Assembly: GCA_003615045.1 (NCBI GenBank)
Contig: ML014278.1
Span: 1 to 40,402 of the forward strand
Source: Caulochytrium protostelioides
Lineage: Eukaryota; Chytridiomycota; Caulochytriomycetes; Caulochytriales; Caulochytriaceae
Direction of reading: 5' to 3'
DNA length: 40,402 nucleotides
A program made the position numbers and the translations under genes. Below are positions 28,595 through 37,627 of the stretch, one piece after another. The stretch's first letter is position 1. The number at the start of each line of letters is the position of its first letter. A model generated the notes under the pieces. It saw nothing but the letters and a program-made list of their open reading frames with translations, had not been told where the DNA came from and made no database searches.

Positions 28595-30182
28595 TCAAGC
28601 CCGCTTCTTGCCGTGGGTCGCCTTCCACTGCGCGATCTCGCCGTCGACATAGGTCTGCAGCTCGCGGCGCAGGGCCGGGCGGTAGCCCAGGAAGAAGAGT
28701 AGCTCGATCCAGACAAAGAAGGGCGCCAGTACCAGGGCTAGCAGGCCGCCATGCCCAATGCAAGAAACAAGCCCATCCATCCATCCATCCATGCAGTCAT
28801 CCATTCATCCAGGAATCAGGCGGTGAGGTTGAATCACCCATAGGATGATCGAAAAAAAAGGGAAGCATCACAGACCGAACGACGAGGCCGTCGGTCCGGA
28901 ACCGTCGTCGTGGGCGACGGATCGATGCGGCGGCCGCCGAGCGGAAGGCCGCAAGAAGACTTACCCTGAACGGGGCTGTCGAGCAGCGTCGGCGCGCGGT
29001 GTTCGATGAGGCCATGACCCACTGTGCGCCTCATGGCCAGCTCCCCCGGCGAAAAGACGATGAGCGAAAAGAAAATGGGAATCATGCGCCACCGGCGGTG
29101 GTGTGAGTGGACCGGCCGGTCTCATCACGCGCGTTCGTTGCGGTCAGCTTCCCAGGGATGGGAGGAGGCGCGTCACTTACGGAACTGAAAGAGCCAGCTA
29201 GCGATAAAGACGAGACCCGCGACGACGAGCGGGCTATACCCGGCGCAGCCGTCGCCGGCGCTGAAGTGGATAGCGGAGCGGGTCATCGCGACCAGGGCCG
29301 GGAGGTACAGCGCGGCGGCGCGGGGCTCGAGGAGCATGTAGTACGACGCGTAGCCTGCGAGCAGGAGGCCGGCGCCGTTCAGCGGCAGCACGGGGTCGAG
29401 CGGCCACGGGGGCCCCACGGTCGTCCGCGCGAGCTGGAGAGCGCCGTGGGACGCCGCCGGGAGCCGATCGACCGGCGAGGGGCATTCGGCGTGGACGGGC
29501 GGGGCCGGGCATCGAAAGGGCAGGCGTCGTCGTCCGATCGGATGGCGTGACGACGGCCAACATTGAGAGCAGCAGCAAGGAACGAGGGTGAGTGGTCATA
29601 CCGCGACGAGATGCGGAGGCGCACGAAGCCGGACGAGGGCTCGATAGGCTTTGCCGGCGACTTACAAACACGATGGAAGACCACATGATCAGGGGGACAC
29701 ACAGCATGTGGACGAGCTGGTTTCTATGCAAGTCCAATCCAGCCAAATCCAATGATACCATCGAAAACCGATCGTCATTAGGAAAAGTTCCGTGAGCGAG
29801 GCTTGACATGACGAACCTGCGACAGACGGGCCCTGATGGGCAGGGAGGCCTCGGCGCCACACGATCGGTGACTTACCCGAGCGTGTTGTGATCTAGGTGT
29901 CGCATTGATGCACCCCCGATCATTGTAGCATCATTGGAAAGCACGACCGATGATTCCAGGTCCCAGATCCACGATTGCATGCATTCAGACATTCAGACAC
30001 AGAGACCCCATGGGTTGCCTCATCCCGGAGGAGGGGGACGTGATCGACCCGGATAGAAAGAAGCGAGCGGGTGAGTATGCGGGCCGTCACGCGTGATGCG
30101 GGTGCCGTGGTCAACACCTGCTCTGGACTACATTACACTGGGCATACAGCCCGAGCTGTTCGCGGAAGTTCAAGAGCCCCAT
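28595..30182 (-). CDS. MPO1: 2-hydroxy fatty acid dioxygenase MPO1 (DUF962/YGL010w family), six exons
   Basis: Reconstructed by splicing. Exons on the minus strand are 30182-30137, 29892-29877, 29723-29666, 29433-29181, 29021-28965 and 28737-28595, total 573 nt, 190 aa, phases consistent. Donors are GTAATG then four GTAAGT; every acceptor ends in AG. The family member Mpo1 is an ER Fe(II)-dependent dioxygenase that shortens 2-hydroxy fatty acids in phytosphingosine breakdown (known of the family). Seen here: N-terminal MGLLNFREQLGLYAQYHN, like yeast Mpo1; LVHMLCVPLIMW (24-35); LGHGLIEHRAPTLLDSPVQA (125-144); and LVLAPFFVWIELLFFLGYRP. Candidate metal-binding His are H17, H26 and H127. Four hydrophobic segments and a basic C-terminus KKRA suit an ER membrane protein. 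Yeast Mpo1 is 174 aa. The second exon is only 16 nt. The acceptor at 29434-29435 is the only usable AG in its intron. Confidence 0.88.
28775..28812. repeat. Imperfect tccatccat tetranucleotide repeat
   Basis: Runs of atcc/ccat with interruptions, inside the last intron of the MPO1 gene (28738-28964). Confidence 0.75.
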
Positions 30183-31203
30183 AGCGGCGTTGCGGTGACG
30201 GCGCTCGCAGTCGCTGGGTCGAGGCGATCTCCGGTGAATGAAACGAAGGCGGCGAGGCGCAGGCTGTGACGGGGCAGGGAGCACGTGGCCGCGACATCAA
30301 CAGCGTCGTCCTGGACGGGAGGCGCCGCCGTGGCCGTTGGCCGTTGGCCGTTGGCCGTTGACCGGACGTATGGATGCGCCGTCGCCGACGGCGCCCGCGG
30401 CGGCGCGTCGCCCATCGCCGGCGGCCGGCCGGCCGGCCGGCCTGATCTGCTTGGCGCCGGCCGCCGTCCGGGCAGGCCGATCCCACCCGCGCCGGCCGGC
30501 CGCACGGCCCCGGCCACACGGAACACGACCGGCCGCCGCCGCGGCGCCCACCGAGGACGAGCGGCGGCGGGCTGAGCCACGCATGGCTGAGCCACGCATG
30601 GCTGAGCCACGCATGGCTGAGCCACGTATCCGTGGCTCAGCCACGGCCGCCGGCCTGAGGGGGGAGCGCCTCAGGAGGGCCCGCCGTCGCCCGCCGTCGC
30701 AGCTGCCTCCCCGCCGCCGCCGCCGCCGCCGCCCGCCGCCGCCGCGACCACCTTCTGCCTGGCGGCCATGACCGACCACTCGCGCAGGCCGTTCCGCAGC
30801 ACCTCCCGCCCTCCTCCACCTCCACCTCCTCCTCCTCCGCCTCCTCCTCCCCACGACCGCCGTCGCCCCCGGCCCATCGGCCATCACGCCGTCGCGCGCC
30901 GCGCCGCCACGGTCTCCCGCGCGGCTCGCTCGCCGGCGACGACCCGTTCTTGTGCGCACGGTATGGGCGGGGGCCGGGTAGGCGATGAGAGGCGAGGCCA
31001 TACGAGGGCAGGCGCGTGTGATGGGCATCCATCGCTTGCGAGGACGCGCGCATCGTCGCAGCCGCTGCACAGGACCACCTCTGACGAGCCCTGCCTTGAT
31101 TTGCTAGCCTGCGTCGCCGTGCTGCACACGCTGCGTCTTTCGTGTTATTTTTCTTTTTTTTTTTTCCCGCTCGCTCGCTGGTCCTCGTGTCGACGCTCCC
31201 ACC
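30183..31203. promoter_or_regulatory. Divergent intergenic region between MPO1 and a small membrane-protein gene
   Basis: About 1 kb between two divergent starts. It contains a 7-mer repeat (ccgttgg, about 30331-30360), four 15-mer repeats ending in a perfect hairpin (30570-30643), and a long pyrimidine tract (about 31136-31190, with a run of T) just before the plus-strand start. No canonical TATA box was recognised. The Arg/Pro-rich open frames here are not convincing genes. Confidence 0.55.
30570..30643. repeat. Four 15-mer repeats ending in a 13-bp inverted repeat
   Basis: The unit gagccacgcatggct recurs head-to-tail, and the last copy becomes a perfect inverted repeat: arms 30614-30626 (tggctgagccacg) and 30631-30643 (cgtggctcagcca) around the loop tatc. 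No T run follows, so it is not a bacterial-type terminator. It lies mid-way in the divergent promoter region. Confidence 0.9.
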
Positions 31204-32322
31204 ATGTCCTGGGCTAACTTCCGCGAACTCTGTACCGTGAGCCCCTTTCTTGTTGCATGATGTCGATGTCGATGGGCTTGTCGATGGCCTTGCCGATGGC
31301 CGCGCCGATAGCCGTCTCGATGACCTTGGCGATTCTCGGCGAGGATTCGCCGCGGGCGTAGACGGGCGCCGGCCCCGCGCCGTTGTGTCACGCGTCCAGG
31401 CCGATGGCCTCAGGCTGGCCACCGCCGCCATCTCGGCGGCGTCGACCGCCGCATGCCGAACACGCTTCCCGTCACCCTGTCGCCCGCGGCACGGCCGGCC
31501 GAGCCGGCCTGCATTTGCTTCGGCGGCTCCATGGTGCCGCGGCGATGGGTGACGGTGTGACCGCCTGCCCGGCGGCATGGTCGATGTGGAGAGCGTGGAC
31601 GCCGTGAATCGCGTGGACGCCGTGGACGGCATGGCGCCGAGGCCGCCGCGTGCGTCTCGCCCGCGCCTTGCCGTCGCTTCGCCGGGGGTCCCGGGTGCGG
31701 CCGATAGGGCACGGCCGGGGGCGCGGCGGGGCGTAGCGTTCTCGACGCGGTCCTGCTCGGCGGTCCGCGACACTTACCGGCCCATCGGGTACGACAGTAT
31801 GTCAGATGCCCACAGGATGTCAAATGCCGACTCACCCTCGCCTTGCTTTGTGTGTTGTGGTTTGTCGGGGATGATTGGACCGGCCGGCCTTGCCGCGTAC
31901 GTGCTGCCTGGCGACGCACGGACCCCGCCATCGTGGTTGCCGTACGGGCACGCGCTCTGTAGCCGTTCGCGCTGCGCAAGTGAACAAGCGCCAGTTCTGG
32001 GCCGTAAGTGGATGATGGTGGGACTTGACTGATGTCGTCGTCGCCTCCCTGTGCTAGCACTCAACCCTTGCTCGACTCACGCATCGACTCACGCATGCGG
32101 CTTGCCTCTTTTGCTCGGTTGTTTTTTGCGGGTGTGATGCGACGCCGTCGCATATGGCGCACCGCCGATTCGGGACGCCGTCGTTTCGGTCCTTAGACGC
32201 CCTCGAAGGTCCCGGTGCCGCTGCGCGCCCGCTTCGACCCCCTCATTGTCGGCGGGCTCACCCTCTCGGTGTCGTTCTACTTTTTCCGCGACGTCTTCAG
32301 CATGATGTACATTAGCAAGTAA
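31204..32322 (+). CDS. Small tail-anchored membrane protein, intron-containing, unknown function
   Basis: I do not recognise the family. The ATG at 31204 has a perfect context (CCCACCATG) and begins MSWANFREL. The final exon is clear: after the acceptor ttag (32193-32196), 32197-32322 encodes TPSKVPVPLRARFDPLIVGG, then a hydrophobic segment LTLSVSFYFFRDVFSMMYIS and a stop. The middle exon probably ends at 32003 before GTAAGT and encodes QVNKRQFWA; its acceptor is at 31962 or 31980. Exon 1 ends at 31236 (donor GTGAGC) or at 31231 (GTACCG); only the latter keeps phase with the middle exon unless another small exon exists. The product would be roughly 60 aa with one C-terminal membrane segment, as in small mitochondrial or ER subunits. 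A poly(A) signal lies 34 bp after the stop. Exon limits 5' of 31960 are uncertain. Confidence 0.55.
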
Positions 32323-32355
32323 TCCGCGAAGTCGCCTGTCCCGTCCGCTCTATCC

Positions 32356-32361
32356 AATAAA
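32356..32361 (+). terminator. Poly(A) signal AATAAA
   Basis: Canonical AATAAA 34 bp after the stop of the small membrane-protein gene, followed by T-rich sequence. It lies between two convergent genes. Confidence 0.7.
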
Positions 32362-32437
32362 TAGCCTGTTCTTTCTTGCTTGCTTGTCTGCTTCCGCGCG
32401 CCGACAGGGGGAAGCCGCCACGGAGCCCGTGGTCGGC

Positions 32438-33361
32438 TCACGAGCAGGCCGTGGTCGCCGCGGCGGTCGTGCCTGTCGGCGGCTGGGCGGCGCGCGCCGC
32501 TCGCCGCGCCGCTTTAGCTTGCCGGCGATCCGCTTTAGCTTGCCGGCGATCCGCTTTAGCTTGACGGCGATCCGCTTTAGCCTGCCGGCGATCCGCTTTG
32601 GCTTGCCGGCGGTCGGCTTTCACTTGCCGGCGGGCCAGCTTCGCCGCGCGCCGAGCGTGCCGCGCGGCGGCCTTGGCGGCCTTGGCGGCCTGCTTGGCTT
32701 CGCGCTTCGCGGCACGCGTCGCCGGCGGGGCGCCCGCGCCCGCCGCCGCGCCGTCCGGCTCGTCGGTCTCGTCGCGGATCACGCCCACGCGGACGCCCGC
32801 CAGCGCCGCGGCGGTCATCGTGCTGAGGGCGGCGAGCTCGGGACGCGCGGTGCCCGCGACGGCGGCGGCCGAGGCGGCGGCGGCGGCGCCGAGCAGCGCG
32901 CCGGGGTCCGCCTGCAGCGCGGCGCGTTCGCGCGCCTCCTGCGCCGCGAGGCGTGCCGCCTTGCCGCCCTGGGACGCTCGCGCGCCCTTGCGGGCCAGGC
33001 GTCCGCCGCAGGCGGCGAAGAGCTCGGCGTCGGTCAGGGCGCGGCTGCAGTCGGGGCCCGCGAGCGCGGCGTGGACCGAGATGGCGGGCGCGGCGGGGCC
33101 GCAGGCCGGCGGCGGCGGCGGCGGCGCGGGGGCCGTCGCGGCCGCCGCTGGCATGGCGCGGAGCTGGGCGGAGGTCTGGTTGTAGACGTGGTCCCACCAC
33201 TGGAAGACCGGCGCGGCGCCCGGCAGGTGGGCGCCGAGGCCGCGGTCGTCCGTTTTGGCGGTGGGCCGCAGGGCGCGGGTCGGCGCATCGTCGCGCAGGC
33301 CGACCGCCTGTCCGGGCTTCCACCCGAACTTGAGCAGCTGCTGCTCGGCAAAGGTCGGCAT
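32438..33361 (-). CDS. GPATCH4: G-patch protein of the GPATCH4/TMA23 type
   Basis: 307 aa. Nucleolar G-patch proteins of this type act with DEAH helicases in ribosome and snRNA biogenesis. The N-terminus FAEQQLLKFGWKPGQAVGL (4-22) and LRPTAKTDDRGLGAH (31-45) form the G-patch, followed by FQWWDHVYNQTSAQL (53-67), all in the order of human GPATCH4. A second conserved block, LTDAELFAACGGRLARKGAR (from about 115), also matches. The C-terminal third is Lys/Arg/Ala-rich with six 7-residue repeats (QAKADRR) and should be basic and helical. The start at 33361 matches the family's usual beginning; an in-frame ATG at 33460 would add 33 residues. The glycine pattern of the G-patch is somewhat degenerate (GQAVGL). 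It converges with the small membrane-protein gene. Confidence 0.88.
   Translation of the reverse strand: MPTFAEQQLLKFGWKPGQAVGLRDDAPTRALRPTAKTDDRGLGAHLPGAAPVFQWWDHVYNQTSAQLRAMPAAAATAPAPPPPPPACGPAAPAISVHAALAGPDCSRALTDAELFAACGGRLARKGARASQGGKAARLAAQEARERAALQADPGALLGAAAAASAAAVAGTARPELAALSTMTAAALAGVRVGVIRDETDEPDGAAAGAGAPPATRAAKREAKQAAKAAKAAARHARRAAKLARRQVKADRRQAKADRRQAKADRRQAKADRRQAKADRRQAKAARRAARAAQPPTGTTAAATTACS
32511..32636. repeat. Coding 21-nt tandem repeat x6 in GPATCH4-like gene
   Basis: Six units of gctttagcttgccggcgatcc, starting at 32511, 32532, 32553, 32574, 32595 and 32616. The first four are nearly identical and the last two diverged. On the minus strand each encodes a QAKADRR-type heptad. 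Confidence 0.92.
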
Positions 33362-33572
33362 GATGCCGCTTCGAATCACGGGAAGCGCGATCGTCGGCGT
33401 CAGCGTCAGCAACGCGATGCAGAAAGGCCGCGTGGCGCCCAGGGACGCCGTGGTGGACATCAAGGCCGGGTCATCAGCATCGCTTCATCAGCATCGCTTC
33501 ATCAGCGACGAAGCAGAGATGGGATCCCCCGCTGCCGACGTCGCTGCGGGACCGCTGGACCTTCACTGACCG

Positions 33573-35280
33573 ATGAGCCCACTTTGGTTCGCCCGTCGAT
33601 GGTGCTGTAGGCGTAGAGCCGAGCCGAGCCGAGCTGAGCCGGATCCGGCACTCCGACTCCGACGAGTGGCGCACCGCGGAGGCCAGCGGAGGCGTCTGCC
33701 GCCGTCGCTCCCGGCCGTGGCGCTGGACCGCCGATGGATGCCCCCGCCCGCCACATCTAAGCCGCATCGCCCGGCCCCGTCGCGACGCCAACGCGTCGGA
33801 CCCCATGCCAGGCGTCGGACCACGAAGCGCTTCATCGCGGGATGGCCCGCGACGGGGAGCACTGGCGCGCTCAATTGGCGAGGGGCACGCACGCTCCGTG
33901 GGCGGCACCCGAGAGCCAGGCGCCATGGGCTGCCAAAGGGCCTGTTTCGTCGTGGCCAGGTGCCGCTCTGGCAGCCACGGCCGCCCGGGGCCCCGCTTCG
34001 GCCATGGACATGCCCGTCGTCGCGTCGCCAGGGCCACCTGCTGGAAGTCCTTGCAGCAGGCCGCGCCAGGTTGGGGTCACGACAACGGAAGCCCCACGTG
34101 GTGGCGCGGGATTCTGCCCGACGGCAGGCCTCGCCCGCAGCAGGGCCCCGCCGCCGTCTGCACCATGGCCCGGCAACCCCCCCGACGGCCGCTCGACGGG
34201 CCTCCCCAGGCCCCGCGGCATCGCGCGACATGCCCAGCGGTACGGGCATCCACGGTGAATGCGGGTCCACCCGATGGGTGGCGCTCGTCCAGGCACGTGG
34301 GGCAGGTCCGTCGGCTGCCGCGCCCTGGAAGGGCCCACGGCGTCGGAGGCTCCGCGCGGCAGACTCTCCTTCATACGACGGGTCGGCACGGCACGTGGCC
34401 GCGGGACGGGGCAGGGCGATGGCCGCAGACGGCGGCCAAGTTAGATCGATCCCGTGCGGCCGCACGACCCACATCAGCATGGTTTGGCCACCTTTCGCGT
34501 CGCCGCGCGTGACGCCCTCCCGCCCCCGCTGGGCCCCCGCTCGGCTCCCATCGGCGCCCCGCTCTTCCGGTCTGCCGCGCCGGGCTGCTGGGGGCCGCGG
34601 GGCAACCAGCACGCGGGCCGGCCACCGGCGGTCCCGCCATCGGGGTCGTGGGAGCGACGTGACAAGACGCATGAAAGTTCGAGTTCCAGGTGTCCAGCAT
34701 CAGTGGAAAAGTGACACCAGCCGTCGGGGGGATCGGGCGGATGCGGCCGGCGGGTTCGCCGGCATGGGCGGCACGGCCACAAGGCCCGCTCCCCGCCCGC
34801 ATGGCGACCATCCGCTGCGGAATGGGTGCACGGCGGGAGAAAGGGAAGGCACCTCGCGGCGGGATGGGACACGCACGTGCCGCTGGAGACCGAGCCCATG
34901 CAGCCGGGCGAGGCTCGCCAGCGTCGGGGCGGCGCATGGAACGCGGCCAGCCGAGCGGTGCTGGCTTCTTCTCGATCGGCGTTGTCATGGGAGAGGCCAC
35001 GGGGAAGCCTGCCGATGACGCGGCCAAATGTGCCCCCGAAACCAGAGGACATGCAGAGACGCATCCGGAGTGGCAGAGAAGCGTGCAGAGTCGACGCGCG
35101 CAAGCTGTGGTCAGAGCTTGGCTGCGGTGGGATTCCTTCCGTATCAGCAAGCCGGTGATCCGCGACCGCAAGACGGCGTTGAACATCCGGCGCTGCCTGG
35201 TCTCGCTCGTCAGGCCTGCTGCGCTGTGCCGCATCCCGGATCAAGGCAGATGGCGGCCCGTGGTCAGCAAGCGCATCTGA
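33573..35280 (+). pseudogene. Decayed Fanzor/TnpB-like nuclease remnant, copy A
   Basis: Only the 3' end is recognisable. In the frame ending at the stop 35278-35280, residues reading GHAETHPEWQRSVQSRRAQA, then RAWLRWDSFRISKPVIRDRK and TALNIRRCLVSLVRPAALCR, resemble the C-terminus of Fanzor proteins: RuvC-III acidic residue in RDR, then an ALNIRRC-type helix and a short R-P-rich tail. Copy B ends in the same pattern. Upstream (33573-34950) the frames are open but I recognise no RuvC-I or RuvC-II motif, so the left limit is a guess based on normal Fanzor length (roughly 400-700 aa). It runs tail-to-tail into the secreted-family gene 335 bp further on. Fanzors are eukaryotic RNA-guided nucleases related to TnpB (known). 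Remnant status and family are my inference. Confidence 0.5.
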
Positions 35281-35367
35281 TGCCTTCCTGATCAAAAGAG
35301 GAAACTCCAAAAACCGAAAGATTAGCTAACGATGGTGTGGACAACCTGTTGGTGAGGACAACAACCT

Positions 35368-35373
35368 TTATTT
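35368..35373 (-). terminator. Poly(A) signal AATAAA (minus strand)
   Basis: Reads AATAAA on the minus strand, 242 bp after the stop of the secreted-family gene. Confidence 0.6.
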
Positions 35374-35386
35374 ACATAAATGTATG

Positions 35387-35392
35387 AATAAA
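35387..35392 (+). terminator. Poly(A) signal AATAAA (plus strand)
   Basis: Reads AATAAA on the plus strand, 107 bp after the stop of remnant A and 14 bp from the opposite signal. This suggests a transcript once ended here from the left. Confidence 0.55.
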
Positions 35393-35614
35393 GTAGTCTG
35401 CAAGAGGAAGTGCGCGGCAACGCAATCGGGCGAACGCCAGCGATGAAGAGCGCAAAAAGAGAGTGGGTCGACGAGGATGAAGCCACTGCCCATAGGGGAT
35501 CGGCGTCGCGCCAGGTCGGCGTGAACGGCACCGTGACGTCGTGGCGGTCTGGGGTGGGAGGGGAGCTCGATGCCGGCGCGGCCCACACGTGCCGCGGGTG
35601 GATCAAGTCGTCGG

Positions 35615-37627
35615 TCACCGGGGCCTTACCCGCCGCGTCAAATTCCCCAACGTCGTCTTCGGCTTCGTCCTCGGCTTCGGCTTCGGCCTCGCCTTCGAGT
35701 TCGGCTTCAGCACGGGGTCGGTTATCGCATTGGTGCTCGTATGCGGCTCTGACTCCGGATCCAGGGGCGAACCCGCAGTGGCTTCACCTTCCGAGGGAGG
35801 CAGAGCCACCGCTCCGGGATCCCCCGCATCGGGCGGTGCCCTTGGACCTTCAGTGAGGAGTGCGGTGAGCATACTTGACTGAGACTGGGGGGGCGGACTG
35901 ACCCTATGGCGATCGAACTCCAGCGAGGGCTTAGTTGCCGAGTTAGTCACGGTGATTCGAGGAAGTCTAATGGGCCGGCGGTCGGCATTGCCGGCCGCCT
36001 GCCAAGGCAACGTAAGACCCTGCATTTTAACTGATTCGAGTTTCCGATTGTGAATTTCGGTGGCTTCTCTGTCTTTGGCGATCACGTCCATCAAGTGTTT
36101 CATCTCTTTCGGGAGCAGCTGCTTCCGCTTCTCGGTAAACTGGCGGTAATCGGGCTGCACCCCTCGAGCCTTGGCGTAACAGAAGGCCATTACATACTCG
36201 AATGGCATCCGCATGTCTGCGGACCACGATAACTTTGTGGGTTTGCGCTTTGTTGGGGCGCGTTGAGTCAACTCGGATAACAGCTTATCGGCGTCACTTA
36301 GAATTGTTGCGGATATTTCGAACGCGACTTCCTCCATTAGGCCACCGAGCGTGTTATCGGGCTTCCAGTCGTATCTCAAACCGCCGTCAAGGTCGAGCAC
36401 ATCAACCGCGAGCAGAGGTTTCGTATGGGCCGTAGTCTGTTGCGAAGTAGTTGCGAAATCTGAGTCCAAGTTTTGGACGTAGCCACCGGGCGGCCGAACA
36501 ACAATCTCACTGAGTGTAGGGAAAATATTATCATCCATGGTATCTACGAGACGCACCGGTTCAGGGTCACGCGTGTCGTCGGGACGGTTTTGGTCGTGCT
36601 CAGAGACCTCAGTCACCGGGTATGATGAAAACATGGAAGCGAGCTTCTGCGACGGGTACTGAGCATGAAAATCATCGAGCGATAGTGGGAGTGACGAACG
36701 GCGCGTCATCTCAAAAAGCAGCAAAAAGACCTTGTATGCATGCAAGCGCAGCTTAGCAACTTTTTTTTGGACAGCGGTGTCGCGGGCATCTTTTGGCTGC
36801 TCTCGCAGCTTGGATTCAATGGCAGCGACACACTCCATCATCACGGCGTATCGGAAAACCAAAACAAGTGTGTTCTCGTCCAAGTAGCCGGCCCCGGGCA
36901 AGGGCCTGTCGTCGGCCACATCGCCGGCCGTGATCGGCTCGGAGCTTGGACGCAACGATGGGACGAGAGAGAAGTTGTCGGGTTCCGGACCCAGCAAGTA
37001 CGAGATCGCCTGTTCATCAACCTTTTCATCAGCCTTAAAAAGCGGTTCCACGTCAGACGGGAAGTTTTCCAGTCTTTTAGAGGCCTCACGGGCCCTACGG
37101 TATTGTACGGCATAATTTTCTCGTTCTTTCATAGCAGAGAAGAGCTTGCCAACGGCTTCGGACTTGGAATTGGAGCTCGCCGGCAGAAGAAGGGGTGAAT
37201 ACCATGTATTTTCAGGATGTAACAACACTCGCAGGGTAACGTGCAGAAGGAACAGCCACGTGTTGAACTCCGCATAGGTTTTCACGTCAAGCGTATGCAT
37301 GGACGAGCGTAACTCGTTCCAAGCATGCATGATGTCCAGGTTCAGTCCGATAGGATACTGCGTACCCAAAATGCCCAAAAATTCCTCCATTGAACCGAAG
37401 GAATCCTCCACTTCTGACGAGATCAATAAGAGAGAAAATTGCGGGGGAAACGGGTCACGGACCACGTTATCCTCCCAGAATCGAGCCACTTCGGCCGTCG
37501 TTGACGTTTTGATTGGCAGTAGCGCAGGGGAGAGATTCTTTGCATCAACAAGAACAGCGGCAATGGCAGCGATGAGCAGGAAGACCATGGCCATGACAAG
37601 GCCAAGATGCCGGGCCATGGTGGCCAT
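35615..37627 (-). CDS. Secreted protein of an unrecognised family, copy 1
   Basis: 670 aa, single exon, family not recognised. The N-terminus is a clear signal peptide: charged MARH then LGLVMAMVFLLIAAIAAVLV, with likely cleavage near VDA. The second ATG (37618) has a perfect context (GCCACCATGG) and is probably the real start; the first is at 37627. The mature part is mixed helical with only a few Cys. A block around residues 300-330 (RSSLPLSLDDFHAQYPSQKL) and another around 475-510 (MPFEYVMAFCYAKARG, EMKHLMDVI) resemble copy 2 at the right edge. The last 130 residues are Pro/Ser/Glu-rich, ending in a basic tail KARPKPKPRTKPK. Codon use includes many A/T-ending codons, unlike the GC3-saturated genes to the left. 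A TATA box lies about 390 bp upstream. Function is unknown; secretion is inferred. Confidence 0.8.
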   Translation of the reverse strand: MATMARHLGLVMAMVFLLIAAIAAVLVDAKNLSPALLPIKTSTTAEVARFWEDNVVRDPFPPQFSLLLISSEVEDSFGSMEEFLGILGTQYPIGLNLDIMHAWNELRSSMHTLDVKTYAEFNTWLFLLHVTLRVLLHPENTWYSPLLLPASSNSKSEAVGKLFSAMKERENYAVQYRRAREASKRLENFPSDVEPLFKADEKVDEQAISYLLGPEPDNFSLVPSLRPSSEPITAGDVADDRPLPGAGYLDENTLVLVFRYAVMMECVAAIESKLREQPKDARDTAVQKKVAKLRLHAYKVFLLLFEMTRRSSLPLSLDDFHAQYPSQKLASMFSSYPVTEVSEHDQNRPDDTRDPEPVRLVDTMDDNIFPTLSEIVVRPPGGYVQNLDSDFATTSQQTTAHTKPLLAVDVLDLDGGLRYDWKPDNTLGGLMEEVAFEISATILSDADKLLSELTQRAPTKRKPTKLSWSADMRMPFEYVMAFCYAKARGVQPDYRQFTEKRKQLLPKEMKHLMDVIAKDREATEIHNRKLESVKMQGLTLPWQAAGNADRRPIRLPRITVTNSATKPSLEFDRHRVSPPPQSQSSMLTALLTEGPRAPPDAGDPGAVALPPSEGEATAGSPLDPESEPHTSTNAITDPVLKPNSKARPKPKPRTKPKTTLGNLTRRVRPR

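Larger units (their letters stand above)
35281..35614. other. AT-richer 3' intergenic region between convergent copy A and secreted-family gene
   Basis: Contains two back-to-back poly(A) signals, one per strand (listed separately). Composition changes sharply here from GC-rich to more balanced DNA. Confidence 0.6.

Noticed and set aside
31774-31840. Minus-strand GTAAGT and GTGAGT donors after plausible coding (FDILWASDILSYPMG)
   Set aside because: They lie inside intron 1 of the plus-strand small membrane-protein gene, and no partner exon or family match was found. Chance or a cryptic transcript is more likely, though not excluded.
33573-35018. A 481-codon plus-strand open frame with an ATG start
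   Set aside because: The frame is Arg/Pro/Ala-rich and differs from the frame carrying the Fanzor-like C-terminus. I treat it as part of a decayed region, not an intact gene.
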